From the NCBI GenBank assembly GCA_917880885.1, contig OU862909.1, positions 36,020,405-36,084,404 of the forward strand: a DNA stretch of 64,000 nt, read 5' to 3'. This stretch comes from Limnephilus marmoratus. Its lineage: Eukaryota > Arthropoda > Insecta > Trichoptera > Limnephilidae. The translations under genes were made by a program, and so were the position numbers. The notes beneath the pieces were generated by a model, which was not told the DNA's origin, ran no database searches, and saw only the letters and a list, made by a program, of their open reading frames with translations. Position 1 is the first letter of the stretch, and every line of letters begins with the position of its first letter. Positions 21,801-34,309 of this stretch are shown in pieces.

Positions 21801-22300
21801 CTTATTTTTATTGATATTATGACTGACTCTCATAATATCAATAAAAATAATAATATTAATTGGATGAATATAATAATATTATAATATAATATAATAATAT
21901 AATAATATTTTTGATTAATATTAATTATGTTGCTTAGCAACGCTAGCCTCGACGTTTGCTTGTATTTTAGCTCTCTGATTTTTTATTGTATCAGATAGAA
22001 AAGAATTAGCTTTGATCCCAAAACATATAAATATTTGAAAATAAGTATATTAGATAACGTAATAAATAAACTGCCAGTGAACCGTAGGATATTTAGGTAA
22101 ATAAATACAATATAAATTTTTCCTTTTGTGAGGACTTCAGTAACCAAGGTAAACAACTAGGTATATTTTGAGATTACGTTGAAATATATTTTGTAGGTAA
22201 ATTTAATTATATATTTTATTTTGATAACATTATTCTACAATATAATATATATTATAGATTTGTAGTATTGAAGGGTAGTTTACATTAAAATATTTAATTT
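21801..22300. other. AT-rich intron
   Basis: Includes a TAATA-rich stretch at 21840-21925; nothing else recognised. Confidence 0.4.
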
Positions 22301-22403
22301 GGAGATATTGAAAACTATTTGTTGACACTAGGTAACGACGACAGTTGCTTGGTTACTGGAATGTAGGAATTAATAATAATTAATAAATCATTTCCAAGTT
22401 GTT

Positions 22404-23195
22404 TTGAAAGGTGACACAATGTCATTTTCAACCAACGGAAATGAAAATGGGTTTATTATGTCATCTATACAGATGAACATTGATAATCTGAGACCCCAAA
22501 AAACAAAAGCAGGTATTCCTAGGCAGCGTATGAAATGGACGAACGATGTCAATATGTTCATCGTTCGTTCATATTTTTATGTAACTAAACTAGAAACAGA
22601 TATGTTATTGTATAGGAAAAAATTACATTTACTTTTCTCACAAAATTATCCGGTTGCCCAAGTAAACGAACAAAGATTAGCTGACCAAAAAAGGTCAATT
22701 TTCAAAAATAATTTAATTCCTGTAGTAACATTAAATGAGATAAGAAAAGAAGTAGCAGATAGATTGCAATTGGAGAATAATTTAGATCAAATTAATACGA
22801 GTAGTAATGTTATATTAGATGCATTGAATGAAGATAGTTTAGCTAATATTCTAGTAGAAGAATCCAATGATATTAGAGTAGATTCAAATAACTTAGACAT
22901 TATTCATAATCTTAGGGAAATCAATATTGCAAATTTAAACTTACTAGATGATAATGTAATAGAATTAGCTAACTTGCTTCAAAATAATATAAATAGATAT
23001 ATAGATATAGAGCCCACAGTTAGACCAAAATTACCAAAATTGCATACGTCAAAGAAATTATCTAAATTAATTTCTGAATTAAATAATTTAATTTTACCAA
23101 AAATAATATTTGACGATATTAGTTTTTTAGATCTTCATACAATAGTGTACGCTAGTGCTATCACTATATGTAAATTAATTAATTTAATGATTTGA
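22404..23195 (+). pseudogene. R2/R4-type LINE, N-terminal coding region
   Basis: 263 codons ending in TGA. Residues near 36-60 (IPRQRMKWTNDVNMFIVRSY) resemble the helix-turn-helix (Myb-like) segment at the N-terminus of these LINE proteins, followed by LETDMLLYRKKLHLLF, QNYP and EQRLADQKR. In related elements this is one ORF with the RT. Here it stops, and 117 bp containing a 20-base A run (about 23269-23288) separate it from the next segment, so the ORF is broken or a small insertion lies between. Confidence 0.7.
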
Positions 23196-23312
23196 GTTTA
23201 ATCCGTTTGTAACCTGAAAATGTAATTACTCATGATTATATTACATGTATATGTATATAAAAACCAATAAAAAAAAAAAAAAAAAAAATGTAATAAGTTA
23301 GGAGTAAAATTA

Positions 23313-24016
23313 ATGTCCTCTGATGATAGATCATATAGTTATAGTAAACCAGAATGGCAGATTAGATTAGAAAATGATGTAGTATTTTTAAGAAGTAGTA
23401 TAGCTAGAGTAATTGAATATAAAAATGGAAATAGAAGTAGGAATATTTTGAGATATGTAGATGAAATTGGGAGAAAATTTGGTTATAGCATTGGTAGTAA
23501 TAATAATGAAAATATAATCAATGATTTATTAGATTTATTAAAACAAAAATTAGGTGTAAAAGCTAGTAGATTAAAAAGATATAATTATACGTATAATAAA
23601 AGAAATAATAATAGATTATTTCAGAAAAATGAGAAAATATTTTATTCCAAACTTGACGATAAACAGAATATTATTTCGAATAATAATATTCCGTTGCCAT
23701 CTGAATCAGATATGCGCGATTTTTGGACAAACATTTGGAGTAAAGATATAAAACATAATGAGGCAGGTAACTGGATAGAAAATGAAGAACTCAATTGTTC
23801 AGACATTGAACAAATGAGTTTTTCTGATATATCGGTTGAATTGTTAGCCAAAATAATAAAAAATACTCATAATTGGAAAGCCACGGGTTGCGATTGGATA
23901 CATAATTTTTGGTACAAACGTCTAACTACTTTACATCCTCTTTTTGCAAAAAATCTTTCAAAACTTGTCAGAGAACCTCAAAATTTTCCTAATTTTCTAA
24001 CTAAGGGCATTACTTA
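23313..24016 (+). pseudogene. R2/R4-type LINE, start of RT region
   Basis: Open frame starting MSSDDRSYSY. KPEWQIRLENDV and EYKNGNRSRNILRYVDEI match the linker that precedes the RT in this group. NWKATGCDWIHNFWYKRL matches the first RT block, normally K.PG.DGI.N.W, here with ATGCDW. The frame continues to LTKGITY and is interrupted by the LTR element at 24017; the codons after that (VVK stop) belong to the insertion. Confidence 0.8.
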
Positions 24017-24254
24017 TGTAGTTAAATAATAAAAAGATAATAATAATAATAATTTTTAATATAATTTTTAATAAAAATAATTTTTAATAATTTAATAATA
24101 ATTTTTACAATGTTATCAACATATGGAGTGTGACAGTAAAAAAAAAATAATAAACAGTACAATTTGTTTCAGCTTGCTGTTCAAAAGAATTGGAATTTGA
24201 ATTGCTTGAATTTGAATTCTTAAGTAAGTACTTCTCACAGCGCAGGTAGCTACA
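24017..24254 (-). repeat. 3' LTR of the CsRn1-type element
   Basis: 24107-24254 is nearly identical to the 5' LTR (the visible change is an A-rich run near 24138-24150). 24022-24106 is a TAA-rich stretch unlike the corresponding part of the 5' LTR (27887-27971), although the terminal TGTAG is kept. Confidence 0.75.
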
Positions 24255-24305
24255 GTACTCCCTCCCCAGACAACGCAGACATGGCTGCGGTGGAAAGAGG
24301 AATAG

Positions 24306-27300
24306 TCAGATACCGAGGTGATCGGGAAATCGAACCCGCCTTCCAGAACGAGTGGTTGTGTGTGTCTGATCCTTACTGCCATCGAACAACGGAAGGGTTG
24401 GTTGTGATGTGGCGGCTGGTGACTCTGATGCGGTTTGCGAGTGTGATATGAAACTCTCAAGATCTTGAGCAACGTATGCTGGTTTGAGGCGGTCGATGCT
24501 CACGGTGATTTCCTTCCCTTTTACCAGTATGGTATATGTTCGTTCGTGCCGACGAACGACTTTATGAGGGCCACTGTAGGGTTGTTGAAGCGGGCTCTTG
24601 ACTGTGTCGTCCCTCAGAAAGACGTGAGAAGCTGTGGGAAGATTTTGGAAGACGAAACGATGTCCATAACCATGGCGGGTACCTTCAACTGGTCTCAGCT
24701 CGTTGAAATGTTTCCGTAGTTCCTTGAGGAAGCTTCCGGTGTCGTCGTTAACATTAGGTCGTGCTGTACATAGAAATTCGCCGGGTAAGCGGAGCGGCTC
24801 GCCGTATACTAGCTCGGCTGAGGTTGTCGCGAGGTCATCTCTCCAAGCTGCTCTGATTCCCATGAGTACGGTGGGAAGTGTTTCCGTCCAACGGTTATTC
24901 TGATGGCACTTGATCGCTGCTTTCAGTTGACGATGAAATCGTTCCACCATGCCATTTGCTGCGGGGTGGTATGCAGTTGTATGGATTTGCGTCGTGCCTG
25001 CCAGGAAATTCAACTGCCTGAACAGCCTCGACTCAAATTGTCTCCCTTGGTCCGTAGTAATGCGGAGTGGAGTGCCGAATCTTGTTATCCAGCCCTTGTA
25101 GAAAGCACGCGCCACTGTTTCAGCCTCTTGGTCTGGGATCGGGAATGCCTCTGGCCATCTCGTGAATCTGTCTACGCACGTGAGACAGTATCGGCATCCT
25201 TCTGAAGAAGGCATGACGATTATGTCGATGTGGACGTGCTCGAATCTAGCGGAGGGTCTGGGAAAGGCTCCCAGGGGTGCTGACACGTGCCGTGTAATCT
25301 TGCTTCGTTGGCATTGAAGGCAATTGCGTGCGAGCTTAATAGTCTCAGCTTTAATGGCCGGCCAGACATAACGTTGAGTTATGAGCTTAACCGTGGCCTT
25401 AATTCCAGGGTGAGCCAGCTGATGGACCGCATTGAATGCCGCAGGTCTGAACTTCTTCGTGACGAAGGGTCTGGCTATGGTAGTTGAGACGTCACAGTAG
25501 AGATGCGCGTCAGTACCCGGAATATTAATCTTTTTAAGTTGTAGGCTAGAACTTCCTTGCAAGTGTTGTTCCAGTTCAGGGTCGCACATCTGGTCAGCTG
25601 CCAGCGCTGCGTAGTCCAGAGGAGTATCTATCGTCTCGACCCTGGAGAGAGCATCCGCGACGATGTTGTCTTTTCCGGAGACGTGTCGGATGTCAGTTGT
25701 GAACTGGCTGATATAGTCCAGATGGCGGAATTGCCTTGGTGAGCATTTGTCTGCTTTTTGTTGGAAGGCGAACGTGATAGGCTTATGGTCTGTAAATATG
25801 GTGAACGACCTGCCTTCCACCATGTGGCGAAAGTATTTCACAGCGAGATAGATGGCTAGTAGTTCTCTGTCGTATGCGCCATATTTCTTTTCAGCTGCCG
25901 AAAACTTCTTCGAAAAGAATGCTAGAGGCTCCCAGTGACCTGCGACGAATTGGTGGAGTGTGGCACCGGCTGTAGTATCAGACGCGTCGCTGACGATAGA
26001 GAGTGGGGCGTCGCACTTCGGGTGAACGAGCAGGGTTGCCTGAGCCAGAGCTTCCTTGCACTTGCTGAAAGCTTCTACTGTTTCGGCAGTCCAAGACACG
26101 AGTTGTTTGCCTTTTTGGTTCCCTTTTAGAAGGTCATTGAGTGGAGCTTGTGTCCTCGCGGCGTTGGGAATGAATCTTCTGTAAAAATTTATTGCTCCCA
26201 GGAAACTGCGGAGATCCTTGATGGAAGCTGGTTGGCTGTAGTTGTTGATGGCCTCCACTTTATCTGGGAGGGGTGAAGTGCCAGCGTCGGACACCGAGTA
26301 TCCTAGGAATTTGACCTTAGTCAGGCCGAAATGGCATTTGGCGGTGTTGATGACAACACCATATTCCTGCAGGCGCTGGAATAATATCTTGAGGTGGGCT
26401 AGGTGCTCTTCCTCTGACGTTGAGGCAATAAGGATGTCGTCTATGTAGGCGTAACAGAAATCTAAGCCTCTGGTAACCTCGTCCATGAAGCGTTGGAAGG
26501 TCTGGGCTGCGTTGCGGAGGCCGAAAGACATCACCGGAAATTCGAAGAGTCCGAATGGCGTAGTGATTGCTGTTTTCGGAATGTCCTCGGGAGCCACAGG
26601 GATTTGATTATATGCCCGCACCAGATCAATCGTTGAGAAGATCTTGGTTCCGCTCAGTGCCTGTGCAAAATCTTGGATGTGGCGTACGGGGTATCTGTCC
26701 GGAATAGTTCTGGCGTTCAATCTTCTATAATCGCCACATGGTCTCCACTGGTCGTCCTTCTTGGGTACCATGTGCAAGGGAGATGCCCAAGAGCTCTCGG
26801 AAGGTCGAGCGATTCCGAGACGGACCATGGCCTCGAACTCCTTCTTGGCGCGTTTTAACTTGTCAGGAGCAAGGCGTCGTGGGCGTTCGACTGTTGGAGG
26901 TCCTGGCGTGGTGTTAATATGGTGCAGTGTTGCGTGACGAACTTCCCTCCTGGCGCCGTCAGGGCGAGTGATGTCAGGAAACTGTTGAAGAAGCTTATGA
27001 TACGGGGACGTTCCTGTGACCGTCTTAATGGAAGCGATCTTGTTGTCGCTTCGTTTTCCCGTGATGGTCAAATTCGTCACCTGGTCCAGCAGCCGTTTAT
27101 TTCGGACATCCACCAGTAGCTCGTACTTGGCGAGAAAGTCTGCCCCGATGATTGGCCTGGAGACGTCTGCAATGACGAAGCTCCAAGTAAAGTCGCGTCG
27201 CAATCCCAGATCCAGGTTGAGCGTTAGGCTGCCATAAGTAGCGATTGTGCTGCCATTTGCTGCTGCCAGTTCGTATGTCGCTTTAGTGGGGCGTCCCTGG

Positions 27301-27560
27301 ACAAGGCGTCGTGGGAAAACGCAGAGATCTGCGCCGGTGTCTATAAGAAATTGGGTACGGGTTACCCAGTCGGTAACAAAAAGGCGACTGACTTGGTTGG
27401 GGCTGGCGCTGGTCGCCATCAGTTTGGGCCCCGCGCGTTTTCCTGCTGGAAGTTGCAGGGTTTGGTGCACTTGCTTGCCTTCGTCCCATACTTCCAGTGG
27501 TACCAGCATGTTCCCTCGGGCTGACGACCTCTGGACCGACTGCGGGAACGATTGCTCCAA
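24306..27560 (-). CDS. gypsy Pol polyprotein, uninterrupted
   Basis: 1084 codons without a stop. Order: protease with DTGAD (D74); reverse transcriptase (residues about 240-420) with YIDD at 372-375; RNase H with D525, E566, D591 and D636; integrase zinc finger H713, H717, C747, C750; catalytic D779, D837, E873 (D,D-35-E); then a basic C-terminal tail. All active-site residues are present. Its GC content is clearly higher than that of the surrounding AT-rich LINE, fitting a recent insertion. The true N-terminus would come from frameshift with gag, so the ATG at 27560 is nominal. Confidence 0.92.
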   Translation of the reverse strand: MEQSFPQSVQRSSARGNMLVPLEVWDEGKQVHQTLQLPAGKRAGPKLMATSASPNQVSRLFVTDWVTRTQFLIDTGADLCVFPRRLVQGRPTKATYELAAANGSTIATYGSLTLNLDLGLRRDFTWSFVIADVSRPIIGADFLAKYELLVDVRNKRLLDQVTNLTITGKRSDNKIASIKTVTGTSPYHKLLQQFPDITRPDGARREVRHATLHHINTTPGPPTVERPRRLAPDKLKRAKKEFEAMVRLGIARPSESSWASPLHMVPKKDDQWRPCGDYRRLNARTIPDRYPVRHIQDFAQALSGTKIFSTIDLVRAYNQIPVAPEDIPKTAITTPFGLFEFPVMSFGLRNAAQTFQRFMDEVTRGLDFCYAYIDDILIASTSEEEHLAHLKILFQRLQEYGVVINTAKCHFGLTKVKFLGYSVSDAGTSPLPDKVEAINNYSQPASIKDLRSFLGAINFYRRFIPNAARTQAPLNDLLKGNQKGKQLVSWTAETVEAFSKCKEALAQATLLVHPKCDAPLSIVSDASDTTAGATLHQFVAGHWEPLAFFSKKFSAAEKKYGAYDRELLAIYLAVKYFRHMVEGRSFTIFTDHKPITFAFQQKADKCSPRQFRHLDYISQFTTDIRHVSGKDNIVADALSRVETIDTPLDYAALAADQMCDPELEQHLQGSSSLQLKKINIPGTDAHLYCDVSTTIARPFVTKKFRPAAFNAVHQLAHPGIKATVKLITQRYVWPAIKAETIKLARNCLQCQRSKITRHVSAPLGAFPRPSARFEHVHIDIIVMPSSEGCRYCLTCVDRFTRWPEAFPIPDQEAETVARAFYKGWITRFGTPLRITTDQGRQFESRLFRQLNFLAGTTQIHTTAYHPAANGMVERFHRQLKAAIKCHQNNRWTETLPTVLMGIRAAWRDDLATTSAELVYGEPLRLPGEFLCTARPNVNDDTGSFLKELRKHFNELRPVEGTRHGYGHRFVFQNLPTASHVFLRDDTVKSPLQQPYSGPHKVVRRHERTYTILVKGKEITVSIDRLKPAYVAQDLESFISHSQTASESPAATSQPTLPLFDGSKDQTHTTTRSGRRVRFPDHLGI

Positions 27561-27811
27561 CGATGCGGGGTGGCGCTCCTCCTATGCTGGCCAGAGCGTA
27601 GTGTCGAAACTTCGCGCCTCAAAGTAGCGAGCTCTTGTTGGAGAGGCTGCATCAACCGCTCCATCCGTGTTAGTAGTGGCTGATTGATGGGTTTACCCAT
27701 TTCCTCGGATGTACCGCTCGTGAGGGACATGATGATGATGATTGGTGCGCGAAATTTATCACCGAAGAGTTTATTTCGTGCGCGACGTGCTCGCGGTAGA
27801 CGTACTTGCAC
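27419..27811 (-). pseudogene. truncated gag (nucleocapsid part) of the CsRn1-type element
   Basis: 130 codons. After a basic leader it has MERLMQPLQQELATLRREVS (coiled-coil-like) and an Arg/Ser-rich stretch, then [18 protein letters not shown]: a C-X2-H-X9-C-X3-C knuckle, the CHCC form typical of CsRn1-family Gag rather than the usual CCHC. The leader lies only about 70 bp from the primer site, so the matrix/capsid region has been deleted. It overlaps the pol frame by about 140 bp in a different frame. Confidence 0.8.
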
Positions 27812-27881
27812 GCGTCGTGTTCACTGTCGGATTCACAAATGTAAACTTCGTGGTCACTAATGTGAACGTCGGTGTCACCAA

Positions 27882-28145
27882 TGTAGCAATTGAACGTGCT
27901 ACGTAAACACAGTTAAAAGAAAGCTCTAGAATCATCGGTTGATAGTTTTTTTTATGTGCCATTAAAATTTTCACAATGTTATCAACATATGGAGTGTGAC
28001 AGATAAAAAAAAATAAACAGTACAATTTGTTTCAGCTTGCTGTTCAAAAGAATTGGAATTTGAATTGCTTGAATTTGAATTCTTAAGTAAGTACTTCTCA
28101 CAGCGCAGGTAGCTACAGTACTACATAAGAATGCAGATAGCTACA
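27882..28145 (-). repeat. 5' LTR of the CsRn1-type element
   Basis: Runs from TGTAGC at the outer edge (28145 inward, minus strand) to CTACA at 27882. 27972-28116 matches 24107-24254 almost exactly. The outermost 29 bp (28117-28145) are absent from the 3' LTR and begin with TGTAGCTATCTGC, a near copy of the normal start TGTAGCTACCTGC, suggesting a small tandem duplication. Confidence 0.8.
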
Positions 28146-30286
28146 CTTATATGTTGCCTAAAAGCGAACATATTAATAATCCCTCTCAATATAGACCCAT
28201 TACATGTCTACCGACAATATACAAAATTTTAACCTCTTGCTTGACAGATTTAATATATACTCATTTGGATGAAAAAAATATTTTATCTGAACAACAAAAA
28301 GGTTGTCGCAGAAAACATATGGGATGTAAAGAACAGTTAGTTATTGATTCTGTAATTTTAAAACAAATTCAAAATCAAAAGCGTAATTTACATACTTGTT
28401 ATATAGATTATCAAAAAGCTTTTGATAGTGTCCCGCACTCGTGGCTAATCAAAATATTAAAAATATATAAAGTTAACCCAATTATAATTAGCTTTTTGAA
28501 AAACATTATGTCCTTTTGGAATACAGATTTGCTAGTTAATTTAAAAGGTAAGAAAATAGTAGTACCGGGCATTTCAATAAAAAGAGGGATTTTTCAAGGA
28601 GACTCATTGAACCCTCTTTGGTTTTGCTTAGCATTGAATCCCCTTTCTAAAATGTTAATTAAAAGCAAGTTTGGAATAAAAATTAAGGGTAATACAAGAG
28701 AGAGTAGTATAGTTTCACATCTATTATATATGGATGATATAAAATTATTTTCAAATTCTGAATCAAATTTAGAGAAAATGATTAAGGTAGTTAAAATTTG
28801 TTCAGATGATATTAAAATGACTTTTGGTTTAGATAAATGTAAAACTATCCATATAGAGAAAGGCAAAATTGTAGATGGAGACGAGGGTATATTTATAAAT
28901 TTCAAAATTCAAAGTATGAAAGGGGATGAGGTTTATAAATATTTAGGATACCCGCAATCGAATAGATTAGATCACACCAGTATTAAAAATGATATTAGGA
29001 TTAAATTTCAAACTAGGATCAGAAAAATTTTAAAATGCAATCTATCTGCTAAAAATTTAGTAAAAGCAATAAATACTTGGGCAATACCTCTACTAACGTA
29101 CTCATTTGGCATAATTAAATGGTCCAATACAGATTTAGATAGTTTAGAACGATTGATTAGAACTACGTTAACAAAATTTAATTGCCATCATCCAAATTCA
29201 GCTATAGAACGAATTAATTTACCTAGAAATTTAGGAGGTAGAGGTGTAGTCAAAATAACATCTTTGAAACACAATCAGGTAGAAATGCTTAGAAATTTTT
29301 TCCATAGGAAAGCTAATAGCTCAGAAATGCACAAAATAATTTGCAAGGCAGATAGAAATATTACACCTTTAAATTTATATGACGAGAATGCCAACATTCT
29401 TATAAATAATACTAACCAGGAATTATTAGATTCCTGGTCAAATAAAATTATTCACGCAAAACACTTCAATTATCTCAACCAAACGTATGTTGACAAACTT
29501 TCGTCAAACAAATGGATGAGTATTGGAGAGTTGAGCGCAGAAATAGAAGGATTTATGCTTGCCATTCAAGATAGAGTCATTAATACTAAAAATTATAGAA
29601 AGCATATAATCAAAGATATAAATCAAATTGATGATTTATGTAGAAAATGTTTGGCTTTTCCCGAAACTATAGAACATATTATATCGGGATGTTCTATATT
29701 AGCGCCTTACGAGAATACATTTAGGCACAATCAAGTTTTAAAAATAATTCACCAAAGTTTGGTAATTAAACATAACTTGATTGACTGCCGTAATATAGTA
29801 CCATATTATGAATATGAACCAAATTCATTTTTAGAAAATGAATTTTATAAAATATATTATGATAAAACTATACTAACAGACAGAACAATTAGTCATAATA
29901 GACCTGATATAGTTTTACATGACAAAATTAAAAAAATAACTTATATCATTGATGTAGCTATTCCAAATTCCTGTAATATTCAAAAAACTATTTCTGAAAA
30001 AATAAGAAAATACACAGATTTAGGAAATGAGATTAAAAGAATTTGGCATTCTCGGACTATAAAAATATTGCCATTTGTTATTTCGGCCACTGGCATAATA
30101 CCTAGGAATCTGATTCAAAATTTAAGCATATTAGATTTGTCAAAGAATTTGTATATAAAAATGCAAAAATCAGTCATTTTAAATACATGTAGGATTACAA
30201 AGGATTTTTTAAATATTTATATTGAGGGATCGGTAGGATTTATAGGTTCAATTAGAAATGCCACAGAGCCGAACCCTCTGATATGA
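28146..30286 (+). pseudogene. R2/R4-type LINE, RT, zinc knuckle and endonuclease
   Basis: 711 codons without a stop from ATG 28151. RT blocks: NPSQYRPITCLPTIYKILTS, EQQKGCRR, the catalytic DYQKAFDSVPH, KRGIFQGDSLNPLWFCLALN and YMDD (D195-D196). Then YLGYPQ and LPRNLGGRG. A CCHC knuckle lies at C497, C500, H509, C514. The restriction-like endonuclease has RPDIVLHDK (D586), TYIIDVAIPN (D601) and downstream lysines. All are expected in R2/R4 elements, which cut target DNA for priming. The part is intact, but the protein start is lost through the insertion. Confidence 0.88.
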
Positions 30287-30510
30287 AAATATCTGGAGTC
30301 GGTGAATTATATTCCCATTTGGTCTCTAGTAGGTTGACATGTTGTTCTTGTATTTATAATACTTAAATAGTGCAATTGCATAGCGTGGGTTGACTAGATG
30401 ATCATTTGGGGAAGTGTGTGAAAGGGTTTAGTTTTTCCTTATTTTTTTCCTTTTTTTTTTTTGGGGAAAATTTAACCCGGACATTTAAATCTGGTGCATA
30501 ATAAAAAAAA

Positions 30511-32150
30511 AATTTGTAGAGCGCCGTTTTTGTGAAAAATCACATTAAGGGCGCAATCAAAACATTATTGTATATGTTACTAGTAAGGAGTCATATCGAA
30601 TACAATTCCACAGTGTGGTCTCCAAATTCTGAAGTTCATTTAAAGAATTCAAAAAACATTCTTAAGATACGTAAATTTTACAGCAACATATTCCTGTAAA
30701 TACCTGGATTACGACTACCTTCTTTACTCATTAAATTTATTAAAATGATTGGAACGAAGATCTATTTGCGATTTATTGTTTAAAATTTTAATTCGATGTT
30801 AAAAACCGTTGTTATATTTAAACGTGTTGTTATATTTAACAGGAGTTATTATATTTAATTGTGTTCCATGTTACCGGCAGGACAGTAAAAAGACAATACC
30901 TAACATATTATTGTAACAATTCTTCTTCTCAATATTATGCGACTATGAGACAAATCCAAAATTTGGAAAACATATTATTAAATATGTCGTAGGCCGATTA
31001 TAAAATCAGGCAGTTCATGAAGCGCCTAGCCACATCGTGAAGTGCCTGGCGGCAGATCGTGAAGTGCCTGCGGTGCATAATGATCTGCCTGACTTTACGA
31101 TAGGCCTGTGACATATATATCGTATCGCTCGTATATATCGATATACGAACGATAATCGAGTAATAATCGACTACAGCTTGTTCCAAACACGAAGTCCTTT
31201 TTGACAGATTAGCCAATAGAATGTTACTGAGACGCATACAAACTTATATGCGTCTCAGTTTACATATATGTTAGAAGAGAGCTTTTTAGTTTTTGATATT
31301 TTTGTAAATATTACCTAATAAAAATGAATACTGATAAAAATATCTTAATTTTTATTTAGATTTTTGTACATTCAAAAAAGTACATTGCGTATAAAAATTA
31401 GTATTGATAATATTGAGCTGAATACACTATTATAAAATAACGCAAAATCTCTTCAAAATTTGACCGATATATCGATATTTTTTCCTCGATATATCGACGT
31501 CGATATTGATATTTTAATAAATATCGATACATCGATATTTTTTTCACTTTCGACATCCCTAAAAGGCACTGATAGGCAGTATAGGCACTGCTACGACCCT
31601 CGGTTGAGGACGCAGTAAAATAATATTTAACTCCTTCGCAGTGAGCGGTGTTCGAGAAATTATCTCCGGTAGTCGATGGATTACCGATGAGGTGCAATAT
31701 CTGCAGTTATGAAGTTGATGCATGCAGATGTAGGTGATGTCTTGAGGTAATGTTGGAAGTAGTTAGGAGTTAGGAGTGATAGGAATGATAACTTCGAGAT
31801 TTAGATAGAATAACTTTATTTAAGATTTAAGTATAATCAAACATATAATTTAGACAATGTCAATTAGCGAACAAGTGAACAAAAGTGCAGCGTGTAGACT
31901 GCACGTAATAAGAAATAGAAGTGAACATGGAGAAACGTTAAGTCCTCGCTTAAATAGCATTTTCAGTATTCCCGGATCGTGGGAGACTTCATAGTTTTAA
32001 GTACTAAACACGCAAAAATATGTTATGCAGGAAATCAGCTTTGGGTTTACTAATCCTTCGATATTTGTTAATAGTTTTCATTTAAAAATAATGTATTTGT
32101 TTGAAACGCATGAGCGCGTAAAAGGTTGACATTAATGCGTATGATTTATT
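30511..32150. other. intron with minor simple repeats
   Basis: 30998-31090 repeats the word CGTGAAGTGCCTG several times. 31110-31150 and 31467-31545 are rich in ATCGATAT-type palindromic words. No coding signal. Confidence 0.45.
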
Positions 32151-32350
32151 CAGGGCCGGATCTACGAAATCGTACCGATGGCGCCCCCCCCCCCTCCCCC
32201 CCTACATTTTTATTTAGATTAAAAATTCGTTCACCCCACGGACGTATTGAATTTGGATGTCTATGGTTCACCCCAATTTTTTTATTTTTTTTATTTAATT
32301 ATTATTTTCTTTACACTAATTTATCAAATAAAATCAAGACATATAAAGGG
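32151..32350. repeat. possible hAT-like end fragment
   Basis: Starts CAGGGCCGGATCTACG and soon has a run of C (about 32176-32200), the same layout as hAT MITEs in this window. No matching right end or duplication was found. Confidence 0.3.
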
Positions 32351-33483
32351 TGTAACTTTTCCAAGTGACCTGGCGGTAGCTCTCACACTCATTTTTTTTA
32401 AAGAGAGGATCGCCAGGAGCCCTATACTCTCTGAATCTATTGGGTAAACATAAATTATGGTGCTATTTTAATTATTTTAGGAAAAACTCTTTGCAAGTTA
32501 TGCTTTAAAATAATACAACGAATTGTTTGTGCCCGTACCATGATTTAAAATATAGGTTACGAGACAATGCGGGTGGTTTCGCTGAACTAGGTCCATTAGA
32601 CATTCTTGAGATTTACTGCGTTTATGTACCTATATACCCAACGCGAATATTAGAAAAAGCAAATACAAATACGTTCTCATGGCAACGTACAACACAAGAA
32701 TAGCATCTACAGCTTCTCACTAACAACAGGCAGTCCCGACGAGAGACAGTGAGCAGTAGACGTGGGCAAAATTGAATGACCGAATTAAATGAATAAATTC
32801 AATCTTGTGACACACTTGATCTGATTCTCAATTTCAAAAGGAATTGATTCTTCATTCCTTACCTTTGGCCTTGTATCGTACGATTTTTAACGGCAACATA
32901 AATGTTTAATTTCCATTTATTTTACTGTTAAATTATTTGAATGAATAATGTGTTACGTAAACGATTTAAATATTATAATGTTTCATAGGTATTTAAATAT
33001 TATTCAATGGGCGGCGCGCCGCGAAGTTGTCGACGGTATTGTGAACGACTCGTATCCCGCCGCCGTTCTAAAAACCCGCAGATCTAAACGCGGCCGCGAT
33101 TCAGCCGAATTGTCCGAGCGTCCCTTTCACGCAGGGAATTAATCATTTGTCGTAGTCAATAGTCCTGAGATTGTCCTAAGGTCCCCGCGCGTCCCGTCCC
33201 GTCCGCGTCCCAGGTACTCGTAGCTAGTCTGTCGCTATCGGAAATTGTCCGAAGCGCTTTATTCACGAATTAAAACTAAAGTCTTTTTCACTTGTGACGT
33301 TGTTGTCTCTAGTTAATCTCAGACCTAGAAATGACGTCAGATGTCATCGTCTTACATCGCCATCGTTTCACGTCAATCTCGGCTCGGGGGTATCCGAAAC
33401 GCAGCTCCTCCCTCGCGAGTCTCTGCGGGGTAAGACACAAGACACTAGTCAAAAGTGACTAATTCATTGCTCAATGCCGGCCC

Positions 33484-33925
33484 TTAAGAGGAATATAAAC
33501 GCTAGAAATATGTCGAATCTCATGCCTGCAAAATTTTAAAATCGAGCGTCTTTTTGCACGAGGCTAGTAAGCGAAAAAGTGGTTTTTATTTATTTTATGC
33601 ATAATTTTATAAGAACGAAAAAAAGTTGGAACATTGATAAAGTCAAAAATAGTCTTAGCCGTAAAGGGGTATTTTTTAAAAATTGTTACTTACATTACTT
33701 CATAGTTAAGTCATGAGAAAACATTATTTTTAGTGGTTTACGCTTATATTTTTTGTTACGTAAATAATAATTTTATTGTAATTCTAATACATAGATAAAG
33801 TAGTTAAAGCTTCAATTTATCCGTAGCATATTTTTTTATGTTCATACTGTAAGCCGATTCGTCGTAAAGATTAATCAAAATAGTATCTAAATAGGATTTC
33901 ACGTATATATTCATCTTAATCCGTC
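33484..33925. repeat. dispersed repeat, copy 1
   Basis: From CTTAAGAGGAATATAAACGC to ATATTCATCTTAA. The same sequence occurs at 59287-60146, where it is interrupted by a SINE. Contains TTTTTGCACGAGGCTAGTAA and GCCGATTCGTCGTAAAGATT in both. Confidence 0.85.
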
Positions 33926-34309
33926 CGAGCGCAGCGGTTCACCAATTCCTCGGCGGGCCAAGCCTTCAATTTCATTACATAGTTAGCCGAAAACTTTCGA
34001 CATTGAATCCGAACATCGCGGCATCGGCTAGAAAAGTGAGAAGCAAAAATAGTGCAGTTGTAATCGTTTTTTTGGCACGTATGAAAGATATTGGAATACA
34101 AGTACCTTCCTACTTTTAGACGTGGATCTTGGGTAGATGTAATATGTAAATTTGCATATATTATAAGGCCAATCAGCTGTTGTCAGCTGTCATAAAATAC
34201 TTTTAAGTTTAATAAATAAAATAAGTAAAACTTTAGGGGTGAAACAAAAAACTGTTTAATTTAAAGATTCAATTGCTAGCTATAAATACATTTTACATAC
34301 GAAAAATAA

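Larger units (their letters stand above)
24017..28145 (-). mobile_element. Ty3/gypsy (CsRn1-type) LTR retrotransposon
   Basis: Minus orientation, 4.1 kb. LTR-like direct repeats lie at both ends. The primer site at 27864-27881 reads TGGTGACACCGACGTTC, close to the tRNA-Trp site of CsRn1 elements. The polypurine tract at 24255-24269 reads GGGGAGGGAG on the minus strand. The flanking duplication is CTTA (24013-24016 and 28146-28149). A gag remnant with a CHCC knuckle and an uninterrupted pol follow. Removing it restores the LINE reading frame. The capsid part of gag is missing, so it is not autonomous. Confidence 0.9.
22300..30510 (+). mobile_element. R2/R4-type LINE, split by an LTR retrotransposon
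   Basis: Pieces at 22404-23195, 23313-24016 and 28146-30286 together cover an N-terminal DNA-binding-like region, reverse transcriptase, a CCHC knuckle and a restriction-like endonuclease, which is the single-ORF architecture of R2, R4 and Dong elements. The LTR element at 24017-28145 separates the RT codons; across the junction the text reads GIT-Y then MLPKSE. The 3' UTR seems to end near a poly(A) stretch at 30499-30510. The 5' edge is approximate. Confidence 0.8.

Noticed and set aside
24465..27627. Many plus-strand frames of 60-126 codons
   Set aside because: They are antisense shadows of the gypsy pol gene, which has a high GC content and few stops on the opposite strand.
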